Shown piece after piece: positions 1-8,674 of a stretch of 64,000 nucleotides of DNA. The stretch lies in the NCBI RefSeq assembly GCF_014701235.1, contig NZ_AP022873.1, forward strand, positions 372,001 through 436,000. The letters are read 5' to 3'. A program made the translations under genes and the position numbers. The notes under the pieces were generated by a model that searched no databases, was not told the origin of the DNA, and saw only the letters and a program-made list of their open reading frames with translations. Each line of letters opens with the position of its first letter. Position 1 is the stretch's first letter. The stretch is from Dissulfurispira thermophila (lineage in GTDB: Bacteria > Nitrospirota > Thermodesulfovibrionia > Thermodesulfovibrionales > Dissulfurispiraceae).

Positions 1-203
1 AGCGAGAGGTGCTACCCTACGCCAAAGATGCATGGTATGACCAAAAAAACATAAAAGTAGGTTATGAAATCAGCTTTAACCGATACTTTTACAAACCAAA
101 AGCCCTTCGGTCTCTGGAAGAAATCAGAGCAGATTTAATTGCAGTAGAAAAAGAGGCAGAGGGGTTGTTGGAGGAGATTTTGGGGGGACTTACCAATGAT
201 TAA
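1..203 (+). CDS. hsdM: Type I restriction methyltransferase HsdM, C-terminal end only
   Basis: This is the tail of an N6-adenine DNA methyltransferase subunit; the catalytic part lies before the window. The frame is open from base 3. The residues VGYEISFNRYFYKP match the conserved GYEIPFNRxFY tail of HsdM proteins (family knowledge), followed by an acidic helix. The stop at 201-203 overlaps the start of the next gene by 8 bases, so the two are probably translationally coupled. It is a different HsdM from the one at 8719-10307, whose C-terminus shares no obvious similarity. Confidence 0.85.
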   Translation, partial: REVLPYAKDAWYDQKNIKVGYEISFNRYFYKPKALRSLEEIRADLIAVEKEAEGLLEEILGGLTND

Positions 204-2427
204 GCGAATCGAGTTTATCACACAGTTCGGTATTTTTCGCGATTTTCGCTGGAATGACAATCTCCCGGATTTTGCCAGGTTGAACCTAATCTATGGTTGG
301 AACTACTCCGGCAAAACTACGCTATCACGCATTTTTCAGGCGCTTGAGCACAAGAAGTTAAGTACGGAGTATTCTGCGGCACGTTTTCAACTGTTAACAG
401 AAGACGGCTCACAAGTGTCCTCCGCAGATTTGTCAGCCAGCCCGGCTGTAAGAGTCTTCAACCGCGATTACGTAGAGGCCAACTTCAGTGGAGATTACTC
501 CGCCCCGTCCATTTTTATCGTAGGGGAGCAGCATATCGCATTAAGGAAGCGGCTTGAGCAGCTCAACAAGCGGCGCGCTCGCGTTGAAAGAATCGCGCGC
601 GACTTCTCGGAAAAACAGAAAGCAATCACAAATGAACTCGACAAGCTCGGCACTGACAAGGCGCGAGATATACGCCATCTGTTGGGTGACCCGAACTTTG
701 AGCGTCCAAAACTGAACCAACGAATCGAGGAGGTTAGGCATAACCCCGCTATATATATCATGGCCGACGACGACGTATCAGCACGACTCTCGACGCTGAA
801 AAGCGGCGATCAGTTTCACAGTGTGTCCCCAGTCTCAGGTACGCTTCCAGATTTCGTTTTACTCGCCGGAGAGGTTAACGAGTTACTTAATCAGACCGCC
901 TCGCAAAGGGCCATTGAACGTCTTAAACAGAATCGAGAAGTTGAGAGCTGGGTTCGGCAAGGTTTATTGCTACATAAAGATGCGTCCACCTGTGAGTTCT
1001 GTGGTGGGGCTTTGACACCAGCCCGACTAGAAGAACTACGCGGACACTTCTCAGAAGAGTACGAAAACCTAGTCAAAGAAATAGAGGACAAAATAAGGCA
1101 CATTAATACCATTAGTCTGAATCCGGTCGTCCCCGATGAAATGCGCATTCTACCAGAGTTTAGACAGAGCTTTTCACAGATTACCAGTCAACTTTATGAT
1201 TGGATTAAGTGGGCAACTGCTCTACGTGACCAACTGATCGACGCGTTAAAACAGAAGCAAGTAGCAATCGAAAGGCAGCACAAATGGGAGGGTGATCTGG
1301 GGCGTGCCGCTCAAGGACAGCAGCTTATAGAAACGTTAAACCAGATCATAGAGCAGCATAACCGCGCAATGTCCACAATAGACAGGGCGAAAGAAGAAGC
1401 AAAAACCGCATTAGAGCGGCACTATGCTGCACGCCATTTCCTAGAGTACAAAATAGAACAAAAGGAAGCCGAAATTCTTCGCATAAGTAGTCGGCTTGAG
1501 CGCACAAAAGAGATTCTGAGACGTATCGAGTCGCGCATTCAGGAAATCGAACAGAGGATAAAGGAATCATCCGTCGGAGCCACAAAGCTCAACAGTCTCC
1601 TGAGATATTTGCTGCCGGGAAACAGTATCGAAGTGGTTAGTGTAGGCGATGACCAGTTTCAATTTCATAGAGACGGTGGTGTCGCGACGCATCTGAGTGA
1701 CGGGGAAAAGACTGCCGTAACCTTCGCTTATTTCATCACGAGCCTTAAGGCAAAAGACGCATCGCTTAGCGACACGATTGTATTCATTGATGATCCGGTG
1801 TCGAGTTTAGACTCGAACCATATATACGCAGCATACGCACTGATCGTCGAACGGCTTGAAAACAGCCGGCAGCTTTTTGTTTCGACCCACAACGCAGAGT
1901 TGTTCAACTTGTTAAAGAGCAAGTGGCTGGATGAAGGGGACGGCGGTCGCAATAAGAAAGGCACGAGGGCATATCATGTTTGGCGATCGGTGAGTCCCAT
2001 TGGCACGCCGCGAGCAGAACTGTTAGACCTACCTCCGTTGCTCAGACAGTTCAAGTCAGAATATGAGTTTATATTCTCTCAACTGTATAATTTTGCCAAA
2101 ACAACAGACCCGTCATTGCATGAAGCGTTTACCGCCCCAAATCTTCTACGCAAATTCCTTGAGGCCTACTTGGGTTTTCGAAAGCCAAGCGTACGGTCTT
2201 GGTCGAAGAAGCTGGAGTTGCTACTCGATTCACCGGATCAAAGAAGAGAGATCCAAAAATTCGCAGACGATGCCTCGCACCTCCAAGCGCTTGGCAGATC
2301 GCTGCAACACCCGGATTTTGTGCCCAATGCACAGAGGTGCGTCAAGATGGTCTTGGATGCGCTTGAGAGGAAGGATAGAGATCATTACGAGTCGCTTTGT
2401 GAGGTAATCAAGGAGGCGGGCGCATGA
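196..2427 (+). CDS. RloC/PrrC-like ATPase with candidate anticodon nuclease domain
   Basis: A 743-residue AAA_13/SMC-type ABC ATPase. Visible motifs are Walker A GWNYSGKT (34-41), long coiled coils on both sides of a single CEFC zinc-hook-like pair (C266, C269), the ABC signature LSDGEK (from 500), and Walker B IVFIDDP (528-534). The C-terminus has NLLRKFLEAYLGF with R652 and E656, then H695 in DASHL. This resembles the Arg-x3-Glu...His triad of the PrrC/RloC anticodon nucleases, although the E-to-H spacing (39) is longer than I recall for PrrC. PrrC is encoded inside a type I hsd locus and RloC was named for its restriction linkage, so the position between hsdM and hsdS fits. ATG at 196 overlaps hsdM by 8 bp and the stop overlaps hsdS by 4 bp. 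If not a nuclease, it is an SMC-like accessory ATPase. GC content is higher than in downstream genes. Confidence 0.75.
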   Translation: MIKRIEFITQFGIFRDFRWNDNLPDFARLNLIYGWNYSGKTTLSRIFQALEHKKLSTEYSAARFQLLTEDGSQVSSADLSASPAVRVFNRDYVEANFSGDYSAPSIFIVGEQHIALRKRLEQLNKRRARVERIARDFSEKQKAITNELDKLGTDKARDIRHLLGDPNFERPKLNQRIEEVRHNPAIYIMADDDVSARLSTLKSGDQFHSVSPVSGTLPDFVLLAGEVNELLNQTASQRAIERLKQNREVESWVRQGLLLHKDASTCEFCGGALTPARLEELRGHFSEEYENLVKEIEDKIRHINTISLNPVVPDEMRILPEFRQSFSQITSQLYDWIKWATALRDQLIDALKQKQVAIERQHKWEGDLGRAAQGQQLIETLNQIIEQHNRAMSTIDRAKEEAKTALERHYAARHFLEYKIEQKEAEILRISSRLERTKEILRRIESRIQEIEQRIKESSVGATKLNSLLRYLLPGNSIEVVSVGDDQFQFHRDGGVATHLSDGEKTAVTFAYFITSLKAKDASLSDTIVFIDDPVSSLDSNHIYAAYALIVERLENSRQLFVSTHNAELFNLLKSKWLDEGDGGRNKKGTRAYHVWRSVSPIGTPRAELLDLPPLLRQFKSEYEFIFSQLYNFAKTTDPSLHEAFTAPNLLRKFLEAYLGFRKPSVRSWSKKLELLLDSPDQRREIQKFADDASHLQALGRSLQHPDFVPNAQRCVKMVLDALERKDRDHYESLCEVIKEAGA

Positions 2428-3818
2428 TCACCGACCTCAAACCCTACCCCGCCTACAAAGACTCCGGCGTGGAGTGGCTGGGCGAGGTGCCGGCGCATTG
2501 GGAGGTGCGGCGGCTCAAGAACGCTGCCCGGGTGATCATGGGGCAGTCTCCGTCCTCGAATGACTGCAGCGTAGAGAGAATCGGGCTTCCATTCCTGCAG
2601 GGGTGCGCAGAGTTCGGGGTCGAGTATCCGCAACCAAAGCAGTTCTGCAAAGCGCCTTCCAAGGTGAGCCCGGCTGGGGCCATTCTCATGTCGGTTCGCG
2701 CCCCAGTCGGTCGGCTGAATACGGCAGACCAACAATATGGTATTGGAAGGGGACTCTGCGCGATTGTCCCGCATCCAGGTTTACACCAATCGCGCTTCAT
2801 CCGATTCGGTGTGATTGTATGCCTGGATGGGCTCGCAGTCCTTTCAACAGGATCAACTTACGACGCAGTTAGTGTGGCTGATGTCGCGGGTCTGCGCATT
2901 CCCTTGCCCCCCCTCCCCGAACAAACCGCCATCGTGCGGTTTCTGGACTGGGCGGAGCAACGGATTCGGCGGGTGATCCGGGCGCGGCAGCGGCGGTTCA
3001 AGCTGCTGGAGGAGTACAAGCAGGCCCTCATCCACCAGGCCGTCACTGGGAGAATCGACGTCCGCACCGGCCAGCCCTACCCCGCCTACAAAGACTCCGG
3101 TGTGGATTGGCTAGGCGAGGTGCCAGAGCATTGGGAGGTGCGGCGGCTCAAGAACGCTGCCCGGGTGATCATGGGGCAGTCTCCGTCCTCGAATGACTGC
3201 AGCGTAGAGAGAATCGGGCTTCCATTCCTGCAGGGGTGCGCAGAGTTCGGGGTCGAGTATCCGCAACCAAAGCAGTTCTGCAAAGCGCCTTCCAAGGTGA
3301 GCCCGGCTGGGGCCATTCTCATGTCGGTTCGCGCCCCAGTCGGTCGGCTGAATACGGCAGACCAACAATATGGTATTGGAAGGGGACTCTGCGCGATTGT
3401 CCCGCATCCAGGTTTACACCAATCGCGCTTCATCCGATTCGGTGTGATTGTATGCCTGGATGGGCTCGCAGTCCTTTCAACAGGATCAACTTACGACGCA
3501 GTTAGTGTGGCTGATGTCGCGGGTCTGCGCATTCCCTTGCCCCCCCTCCCCGAACAAACCGCCATCGTGGAGTACCTCGACGCCCAGGCGACCAAGATCA
3601 ACGCCGCCATCGCCGCCGCCCGCCGCGAAATTGATCTGCTGCGCGAATACCGCGAGCGCCTCATTGCCGATGTTGTGACAGGTAAACTTGATGTGAGGGA
3701 GGTTGCAGAAAAACTACCCGATGAGCCTGAAGAAGAGTTAGAATTAATAGAAGATGAGGCAGAAGAAAAAGATGTGGATGAAATAGATACATTACCAGAA
3801 GAAGATAGCGATGAATAA
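2424..3818 (+). CDS. hsdS: Type I restriction specificity subunit HsdS with two identical recognition domains
   Basis: The 464-residue specificity subunit that selects the bipartite DNA target for methylation and cleavage. The order is TRD1 (about 25-171), conserved helix 1 (172-225), TRD2 (about 236-382), conserved helix 2 (383-430), then an acidic tail of about 35 residues rich in E and D. Residues 25-171 and 236-382 are identical, and so is their DNA (see the repeat entries). The two conserved helices differ, so this is not a simple tandem duplication of a half-gene. Two identical TRDs predict a palindromic bipartite target. The first ~1250 bases are strongly GC-rich and the acidic tail is AT-rich like the rest of the window. 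The gene overlaps its upstream and downstream neighbours by 4 and 8 bp. Confidence 0.95.
   Translation: MITDLKPYPAYKDSGVEWLGEVPAHWEVRRLKNAARVIMGQSPSSNDCSVERIGLPFLQGCAEFGVEYPQPKQFCKAPSKVSPAGAILMSVRAPVGRLNTADQQYGIGRGLCAIVPHPGLHQSRFIRFGVIVCLDGLAVLSTGSTYDAVSVADVAGLRIPLPPLPEQTAIVRFLDWAEQRIRRVIRARQRRFKLLEEYKQALIHQAVTGRIDVRTGQPYPAYKDSGVDWLGEVPEHWEVRRLKNAARVIMGQSPSSNDCSVERIGLPFLQGCAEFGVEYPQPKQFCKAPSKVSPAGAILMSVRAPVGRLNTADQQYGIGRGLCAIVPHPGLHQSRFIRFGVIVCLDGLAVLSTGSTYDAVSVADVAGLRIPLPPLPEQTAIVEYLDAQATKINAAIAAARREIDLLREYRERLIADVVTGKLDVREVAEKLPDEPEEELELIEDEAEEKDVDEIDTLPEEDSDE
2495..2936. repeat. 442-bp perfect direct repeat, copy 1 (TRD1 of hsdS)
   Basis: Identical base for base to 3128-3569 (offset 633 bp, 211 codons, in frame). 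Homology continues upstream to about 2442 with five mismatches. It stops abruptly at 2936, where the two conserved helices diverge. The near-absence of differences implies recent gene conversion or duplication, or an assembly collapse. Confidence 0.97.
3128..3569. repeat. 442-bp perfect direct repeat, copy 2 (TRD2 of hsdS)
   Basis: Second copy of 2495-2936, in the same frame. The flank 3075-3127 matches 2442-2494 with five substitutions. Confidence 0.97.
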
Positions 3819-4869
3819 AAACACAACTAAAAAACATTATAAAAATGAGATAAAAGAACCATTAGCTACATACGGTGTTAAGGGTGGCGAGATTTTGTTT
3901 TATAAAGCGCCTGACGGTAATGTAAATTTGGAAGTCCGACTTGAAAAAGACACAATATGGCTTACACAAAAACAGATGGCTATGCTCTTTGAAACCGAAA
4001 GAAGCGTCATCACAAAACATTTAAAAAATATTTTTAATAGCAATGAATTAGAAAAAGATTCAGTATGTGCATTTTTTGCACATACTGCAGAAGATGGTAA
4101 AACTTACAAAACTCAATATTATAATCTTGATGCAATAATTTCTGTTGGCTACCGTGTAAATTCTAAGCGCGGAACACAATTTCGTATCTGGGCGACACAG
4201 GTTTTAAGAGACCATATCCTAAAAGGCTATACTATTAATGCAAAAAGACTTGAAGAACTTCAAAGTGCCATTAAAATCATATCTCGGGTAATAGATAAAC
4301 AAAGCTTATCCAACGATGAAGCTACTGCTCTACTTAGAGTTGTATCTGAATATAGCTTTGCTTTAAATCTTCTTGATGATTATGACCATGGCAGACTTCC
4401 TGATATGAGAGGCGAAACAACTTTTGCAACACCAGTAACGATTGATGAAGTTACTCGTATGGTTGAAGTATTAAGAAAGTATTTTGGTGGTTCATCACTC
4501 TTTGGAATGTTAAAAGACAACCGCCTTGAAGGAACTCTAAATGCAGTATTTCAAACAATTGATGGCAAAGACCTTTATCCATCTATAGAAGAAAAGGCTG
4601 CAAATTTGCTTTATTTTCTCGTCAAAAATCATCATTTTGTAGATGGAAATAAAAGGATTGGAGCTTCTGTTTTCTTGTGGTTTCTGGAAAAAAATGGAAG
4701 GCTAAAATACTCAACTGGCGAAAATCGTATAAGTCAGGAGGCATTGGTTGCTTTAACCCTTTTAATTGCAGAGAGTGATCCTAAAGAAAAGGATGTAATG
4801 ATTCGTCTGACCACTGTCCTTCTGCAAGAAAAAATAAAATCACAGGGGGATAACTATGCCCGTAAGTGA
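3811..4869 (+). CDS. RhuM family protein with C-terminal Fic/Doc domain
   Basis: A 352-residue protein. The N-terminal two-thirds is a RhuM-type domain: EVRLEKDTIWLTQKQMAMLF, then an ITKHLKNIF helix-turn-helix-like stretch and the YYNLDAIISVGYRVNSKRG core. A Fic/Doc domain follows, with motif HFVDGNKRIG beginning at H275. The lysine variant GNKR is the Doc-type signature (Doc phosphorylates EF-Tu) rather than the AMPylating GNGR (family knowledge). Such proteins are often found inside type I restriction loci; whether they guard, regulate or act as toxins is not settled. It overlaps hsdS by 8 bp and hsdR by 14 bp, so it belongs to the restriction operon. Its base composition is AT-rich like the host, unlike the two preceding genes. 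Confidence 0.88.
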   Translation: MNKNTTKKHYKNEIKEPLATYGVKGGEILFYKAPDGNVNLEVRLEKDTIWLTQKQMAMLFETERSVITKHLKNIFNSNELEKDSVCAFFAHTAEDGKTYKTQYYNLDAIISVGYRVNSKRGTQFRIWATQVLRDHILKGYTINAKRLEELQSAIKIISRVIDKQSLSNDEATALLRVVSEYSFALNLLDDYDHGRLPDMRGETTFATPVTIDEVTRMVEVLRKYFGGSSLFGMLKDNRLEGTLNAVFQTIDGKDLYPSIEEKAANLLYFLVKNHHFVDGNKRIGASVFLWFLEKNGRLKYSTGENRISQEALVALTLLIAESDPKEKDVMIRLTTVLLQEKIKSQGDNYARK

Positions 4870-7800
4870 CACTTCCGAAGCTGGTCTTGAACGGCTTATT
4901 TGCAGAGCCCTTACTGGTTCTGATTGTGAGCCATATAGCCACACATCTATCATAGGTATCGCAGAAACAACCACCTTTTATGGCGGAACTGGTTGGATTG
5001 CAGGCAATTTTAAAGATTATGACAGGGAATACTGCATTGACATTTTTCATCTTTCTAAATTTTTACAGGATACCCAGCCTGAGATCGCAGATGCAGTTGA
5101 TATTAAAAACAATAGCCCCACAAGAAGGCAGTTTCTTGCAAGGCTTCAGGGAGAGATAAGCAAGCGCGGTGTGGTTGATGTATTGAGAAATGGCATAAAG
5201 CATGGTGCCCATGACATCACTCTCTGTTATGGCACACCATCGCCTGGTAATGAATCTGCCAAAAGGCTTTATGAACTCAACCGTTTTAGCGTTACAAGGC
5301 AGTTAAAATATTCAAGGCAAGAGACTCAAAGGGCACTCGATCTGGTGCTATTTATAAATGGTTTGCCAGTCTTTACCTTTGAGCTTAAAAACAGTCTTAC
5401 CAAACAAACTGTATTTGATGCTATAGAGCAATATAAACATGACAGAGACCCCAGGGAAAGGCTTTTTGAGTTTGGCAGATGTATTGCCCATTTTGCCGTA
5501 GATGATCAAGAAGTTAGATTTTGCACACATTTAAAAGGCAAGGAATCATGGTTTCTACCTTTTAATAAAGGCCACAATGATGGTGCGGGTAACCCACCTA
5601 ATCCTGATGGACTTAAGACCGAGTATCTCTGGAAAGAGATCCTTACAAAAGAGAGCCTTACAGACATCATTGAAAACTATGCTCAGATTGTTGTAGAAAA
5701 AGACCAGAAGACAGGCAAAAAGAAGCAAACCCAGATCTTCCCACGCTATCATCAGCTTGATGTTGTGCGCAAACTTATCTGTGCAGTAAAAAGAGATGGC
5801 GTTGGCAAACGCTATCTTATTCAGCACTCTGCAGGAAGCGGAAAATCAAACTCAATTGCATGGCTTGCCCATCAACTTATTGGAGTTCAAAAAGATGACG
5901 TTCACCTCTTTGATTCAATCATTGTTGTTACAGACAGGCGCATTCTTGATGCCCAGATTCAAAATACAATCAAACAGTTTGCACAGGTAAAATCTACTTT
6001 AGGTCATGCAGAAAGATCAAGCAATCTGAGGGAGTTTATAGGAAGTGGTAAAAAAATCATTATAACGACCATACAAAAATTTCCCTTTATCCTTGATGAA
6101 ATTGGTAGTGAACATGCAGGAAGGCGATTTGCCATTATCATTGACGAAGCCCATTCAAGTCAGGGCGGGAGAACTGCTGCAAAGATGCATCAGGCGCTTA
6201 TTGGTGGCGTGAATGATGAAGATGATGAAACCTTTGAAGATAAGATTAATAAAATCATTGAGACAAAAAAACTACTGCCCAATGCAAGCTATTTTGCCTT
6301 TACCGCTACACCAAAGAATAAGACTTTGGAGCTTTTTGGCGAGCCAGTTCCACAGCCAGACGGAAGGGTAAAACATCGCCCCTTTCATTCTTACACAATG
6401 AAACAGGCAATTCAGGAAGGCTTTATCCTTGATGTCTTAGCTAACTATACGCCTATTAAGAGTTATTACAGGCTAATGAAAAAGATTGAGGATGACCCTG
6501 AGTTTGATGTCAAAAAGGCTCAGAAAAAACTGCTTAAATATGTAGAAAATCATGATTATGCAATCAGACGCAAAACAGAGATTATGGTTGACCACTTTCA
6601 TCAATATGTTGCGGGAGCTGGCAAGATCGGTGGACAGGCAAGGGCGATGGTAATAACATCAGGGATTAAACAGGCAATAGCCTATTTTTATGCATTCGAT
6701 GCCTATCTTAAAGAGCGAAATAGTCCTTATAAAGCAATTGTTGCTTTCTCTGGAGAGCATGAAATTGGTGGCAAAATGGTATCAGAGTTTTCGTTAAACG
6801 GCTTCCCTTCAAACCAGATACCAGATAAATTTAGAGAAGAGCCATATAGATTCTTAATCTGTGCTGATAAGTTCCAGACAGGTTATGACGAGCCTTTGCT
6901 TCATACAATGTATGTTGATAAACCTCTTTCTGATATTAAGGCGGTTCAGACCTTATCAAGACTTAACCGTGCCCATCCCAAAAAGCACGATACATTTATC
7001 CTTGATTTTGTAAATGACCCTGAGACAATAAAATCTGCCTTTGAACCTTATTACAGAACAACTATACTGGCTGAAGAGACCGATCCAAACAAACTGCATG
7101 ATCTAAAATCGGAACTTGACTCATCTGAAGTTTACACATGGGAAAAGGTTGAAGAGTTTGTAAGACTTTACCTTGATGGCGCAGAGAGAGAAAAATTAGA
7201 TTCCATACTTGATGACTGTGTTTCTGAATATTTAGAGAGACTTGATGAAGATGGACAGGTGAATTTTAAAAGCAATGCAAAGGCATTTATCCGCGTCTAT
7301 GCCTTTCTCTCACAAATACTGCCTTACAAAAAAAGGGAGTGGGAGATACTATCAATCTTTTTGAACTTTCTCGTGCCAAAACTTCCCACCCCAAAAGAAG
7401 AAGATCCATCTAAAGGCATCCTCGAGGCGATTGATATGGAAAGCTATAGAGTTGAAAAGCAGGAGAGTATTAGGATATCCCTTTCTGATGCGGATATTGA
7501 GATCGAACCAGTACCTACTGAGGGAGGTGGACACAAGCCAGAGCCAGAGATTGACCGCCTTTCAAATATCATCAGAGCATTTAATGACCTCTTTGGCAAC
7601 ATTCCCTGGACCGACGCCGATCGGGTGCGCAAGCTAATCACAGAGGAGATACCTGCTCGTGTCGCTGCCGATACTGCCTACCAGAATGCATGTAAGCATT
7701 CTGACAAGCAGAATGCCCGTATCGAACATGATAAAGCTTTACTTCGTGTGATGACTGCACTTATTAAAGATGACACAGAATTGTTTAAGCAGTTTAGCGA

Positions 7801-7879
7801 TAATGAGGGATTTAAACGTTGGCTTGCAGATACCACATTTGGCTTGACCTATACTGAGCAGAAAAGTAGCACATTGTAA
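4856..7879 (+). CDS. hsdR: Type I restriction endonuclease subunit HsdR
   Basis: The 1007-residue motor and nuclease subunit that translocates and cleaves unmethylated DNA. The N-terminal PD-(D/E)xK nuclease shows RALDLVLFINGLPVFTFELKN, with E176 and K178. The SF2 helicase core has HSAGSGKS (from 324), DEAH (430-433) and FTATPKN, followed by helicase motifs in AVQTLSRLNRAHP. The C-terminal helical region would bind the methylase. Length and order are normal for the family and no frameshift is seen. ATG at 4856 lies within the end of the RhuM-Fic gene. It completes an operon hsdM-rloC-like-hsdS-rhuM/fic-hsdR whose genes all overlap. Confidence 0.96.
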   Translation: MPVSDTSEAGLERLICRALTGSDCEPYSHTSIIGIAETTTFYGGTGWIAGNFKDYDREYCIDIFHLSKFLQDTQPEIADAVDIKNNSPTRRQFLARLQGEISKRGVVDVLRNGIKHGAHDITLCYGTPSPGNESAKRLYELNRFSVTRQLKYSRQETQRALDLVLFINGLPVFTFELKNSLTKQTVFDAIEQYKHDRDPRERLFEFGRCIAHFAVDDQEVRFCTHLKGKESWFLPFNKGHNDGAGNPPNPDGLKTEYLWKEILTKESLTDIIENYAQIVVEKDQKTGKKKQTQIFPRYHQLDVVRKLICAVKRDGVGKRYLIQHSAGSGKSNSIAWLAHQLIGVQKDDVHLFDSIIVVTDRRILDAQIQNTIKQFAQVKSTLGHAERSSNLREFIGSGKKIIITTIQKFPFILDEIGSEHAGRRFAIIIDEAHSSQGGRTAAKMHQALIGGVNDEDDETFEDKINKIIETKKLLPNASYFAFTATPKNKTLELFGEPVPQPDGRVKHRPFHSYTMKQAIQEGFILDVLANYTPIKSYYRLMKKIEDDPEFDVKKAQKKLLKYVENHDYAIRRKTEIMVDHFHQYVAGAGKIGGQARAMVITSGIKQAIAYFYAFDAYLKERNSPYKAIVAFSGEHEIGGKMVSEFSLNGFPSNQIPDKFREEPYRFLICADKFQTGYDEPLLHTMYVDKPLSDIKAVQTLSRLNRAHPKKHDTFILDFVNDPETIKSAFEPYYRTTILAEETDPNKLHDLKSELDSSEVYTWEKVEEFVRLYLDGAEREKLDSILDDCVSEYLERLDEDGQVNFKSNAKAFIRVYAFLSQILPYKKREWEILSIFLNFLVPKLPTPKEEDPSKGILEAIDMESYRVEKQESIRISLSDADIEIEPVPTEGGGHKPEPEIDRLSNIIRAFNDLFGNIPWTDADRVRKLITEEIPARVAADTAYQNACKHSDKQNARIEHDKALLRVMTALIKDDTELFKQFSDNEGFKRWLADTTFGLTYTEQKSSTL

Positions 7880-7920
7880 TTGTCTCTGCTACATCGAATA
7901 CTGCTATGCCAATCGCACTA

Positions 7921-7999
7921 TTTTGTTTGAACCCTTGCCCATGTGTGCTTTTATAAGTCAAATCCTGTAGAATTATATCATAGGTTTATTGTTGTTGTG
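7921..7999. repeat. Divergent copy of the hsdM start/promoter repeat
   Basis: Aligns with 10285-10366 at roughly 85 % by eye, including the shared words CCCATGTGTG, TTATAAGT and AATTATATCATAGGT. It lies 42 bp after the hsdR stop and carries a leftward TATAAT (7972-7977) with no gene start behind it. Confidence 0.8.
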
Positions 8000-8034
8000 A
8001 CGCCATCTTTTCAAAGCTGTCTTCCCTTTATCTT

Positions 8035-8469
8035 TTATAAATAATAAATCCGAAAATCCACGAACTCCTTTATTCTTTGAAAGTCTTTTTTATTCTGTGT
8101 AACAATGAAAGCGCCGATTTTTCGAGCAGAGCAAGCGATAAGTATATCATTCTGTATTCTTGCGAGATATTTTGCTTCAAAACCATATTTCTTTTTCAGC
8201 TTGGCGATAATGCCGCCAGTCTGTCGCCAGTCACTATCATTAGGCACAATAAGCCTGCCGAGATCCTGAAAGGTATAATAGATTTTATCGAGCAGTTTTA
8301 TGGAGCGGTTGTCATGGGCACCTGAATACAATTCTGATAGAACAACTGAACTCATGTATAGCACAGGTGTAACAGCCTCATCGAAAATTGCAGGATGAGC
8401 GATTCCCTGATTGATGAATGGAATATATATAGAGGTGTCGCAAATCACCTTAAACGGATACTCTACCAA
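8035..8469 (-). CDS. vapC: VapC-type PIN-domain toxin
   Basis: A 144-residue PIN-domain ribonuclease. Acidic residues typical of the fold are visible: CDTSIY near the N-terminus, SELYSG in the middle, QNDILIA and QNKKDF in the C-terminal third. VapC toxins cleave tRNA or rRNA (family knowledge); the target here cannot be told. Its start overlaps the end of the upstream antitoxin gene by 20 bases, the usual coupling. The pair sits between hsdR and a broken hsdM, so it may stabilise this accessory region. Confidence 0.88.
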   Translation of the reverse strand: MVEYPFKVICDTSIYIPFINQGIAHPAIFDEAVTPVLYMSSVVLSELYSGAHDNRSIKLLDKIYYTFQDLGRLIVPNDSDWRQTGGIIAKLKKKYGFEAKYLARIQNDILIACSARKIGAFIVTQNKKDFQRIKEFVDFRIYYL

Positions 8470-8659
8470 AGGTGTCCTCTATCTTGCCCTTGCCTTTTAC
8501 TGCAACAAGTGTTTTCTGTATCTGTGCATTTGCAATAACCATGTCTAAAGCCCTGTTGATCGCCTCGGTCTCGGTCGCTGCATGGGTAATCTTTTTAACC
8601 ATCCTAATTTTATCAGGGTCAAGGATAAACTGTTTTCTAACCTTTTCCGTTGTCTGCAT
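8450..8659 (-). CDS. vapB: VapB-type antitoxin
   Basis: A 69-residue protein preceding the PIN toxin. The stretch TETEAINRALDMVIANAQ is a ribbon-helix-helix-like DNA-binding segment of the kind seen in VapB/DUF2191 antitoxins, and the C-terminal part would neutralise VapC. A strong Shine-Dalgarno sequence (GGAGGTGATGAGTT before the ATG at 8659) and a palindromic promoter region lie directly upstream. Confidence 0.83.
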   Translation of the reverse strand: MQTTEKVRKQFILDPDKIRMVKKITHAATETEAINRALDMVIANAQIQKTLVAVKGKGKIEDTFGRVSV

Positions 8660-8674
8660 AACTCATCACCTCCA

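Noticed and set aside
2385-3433. Pairs of identical minus-strand frames (about 98-129 codons) in hsdS
   Set aside because: They are duplicated only because the TRD DNA is duplicated; they have no domain and oppose a clear gene.
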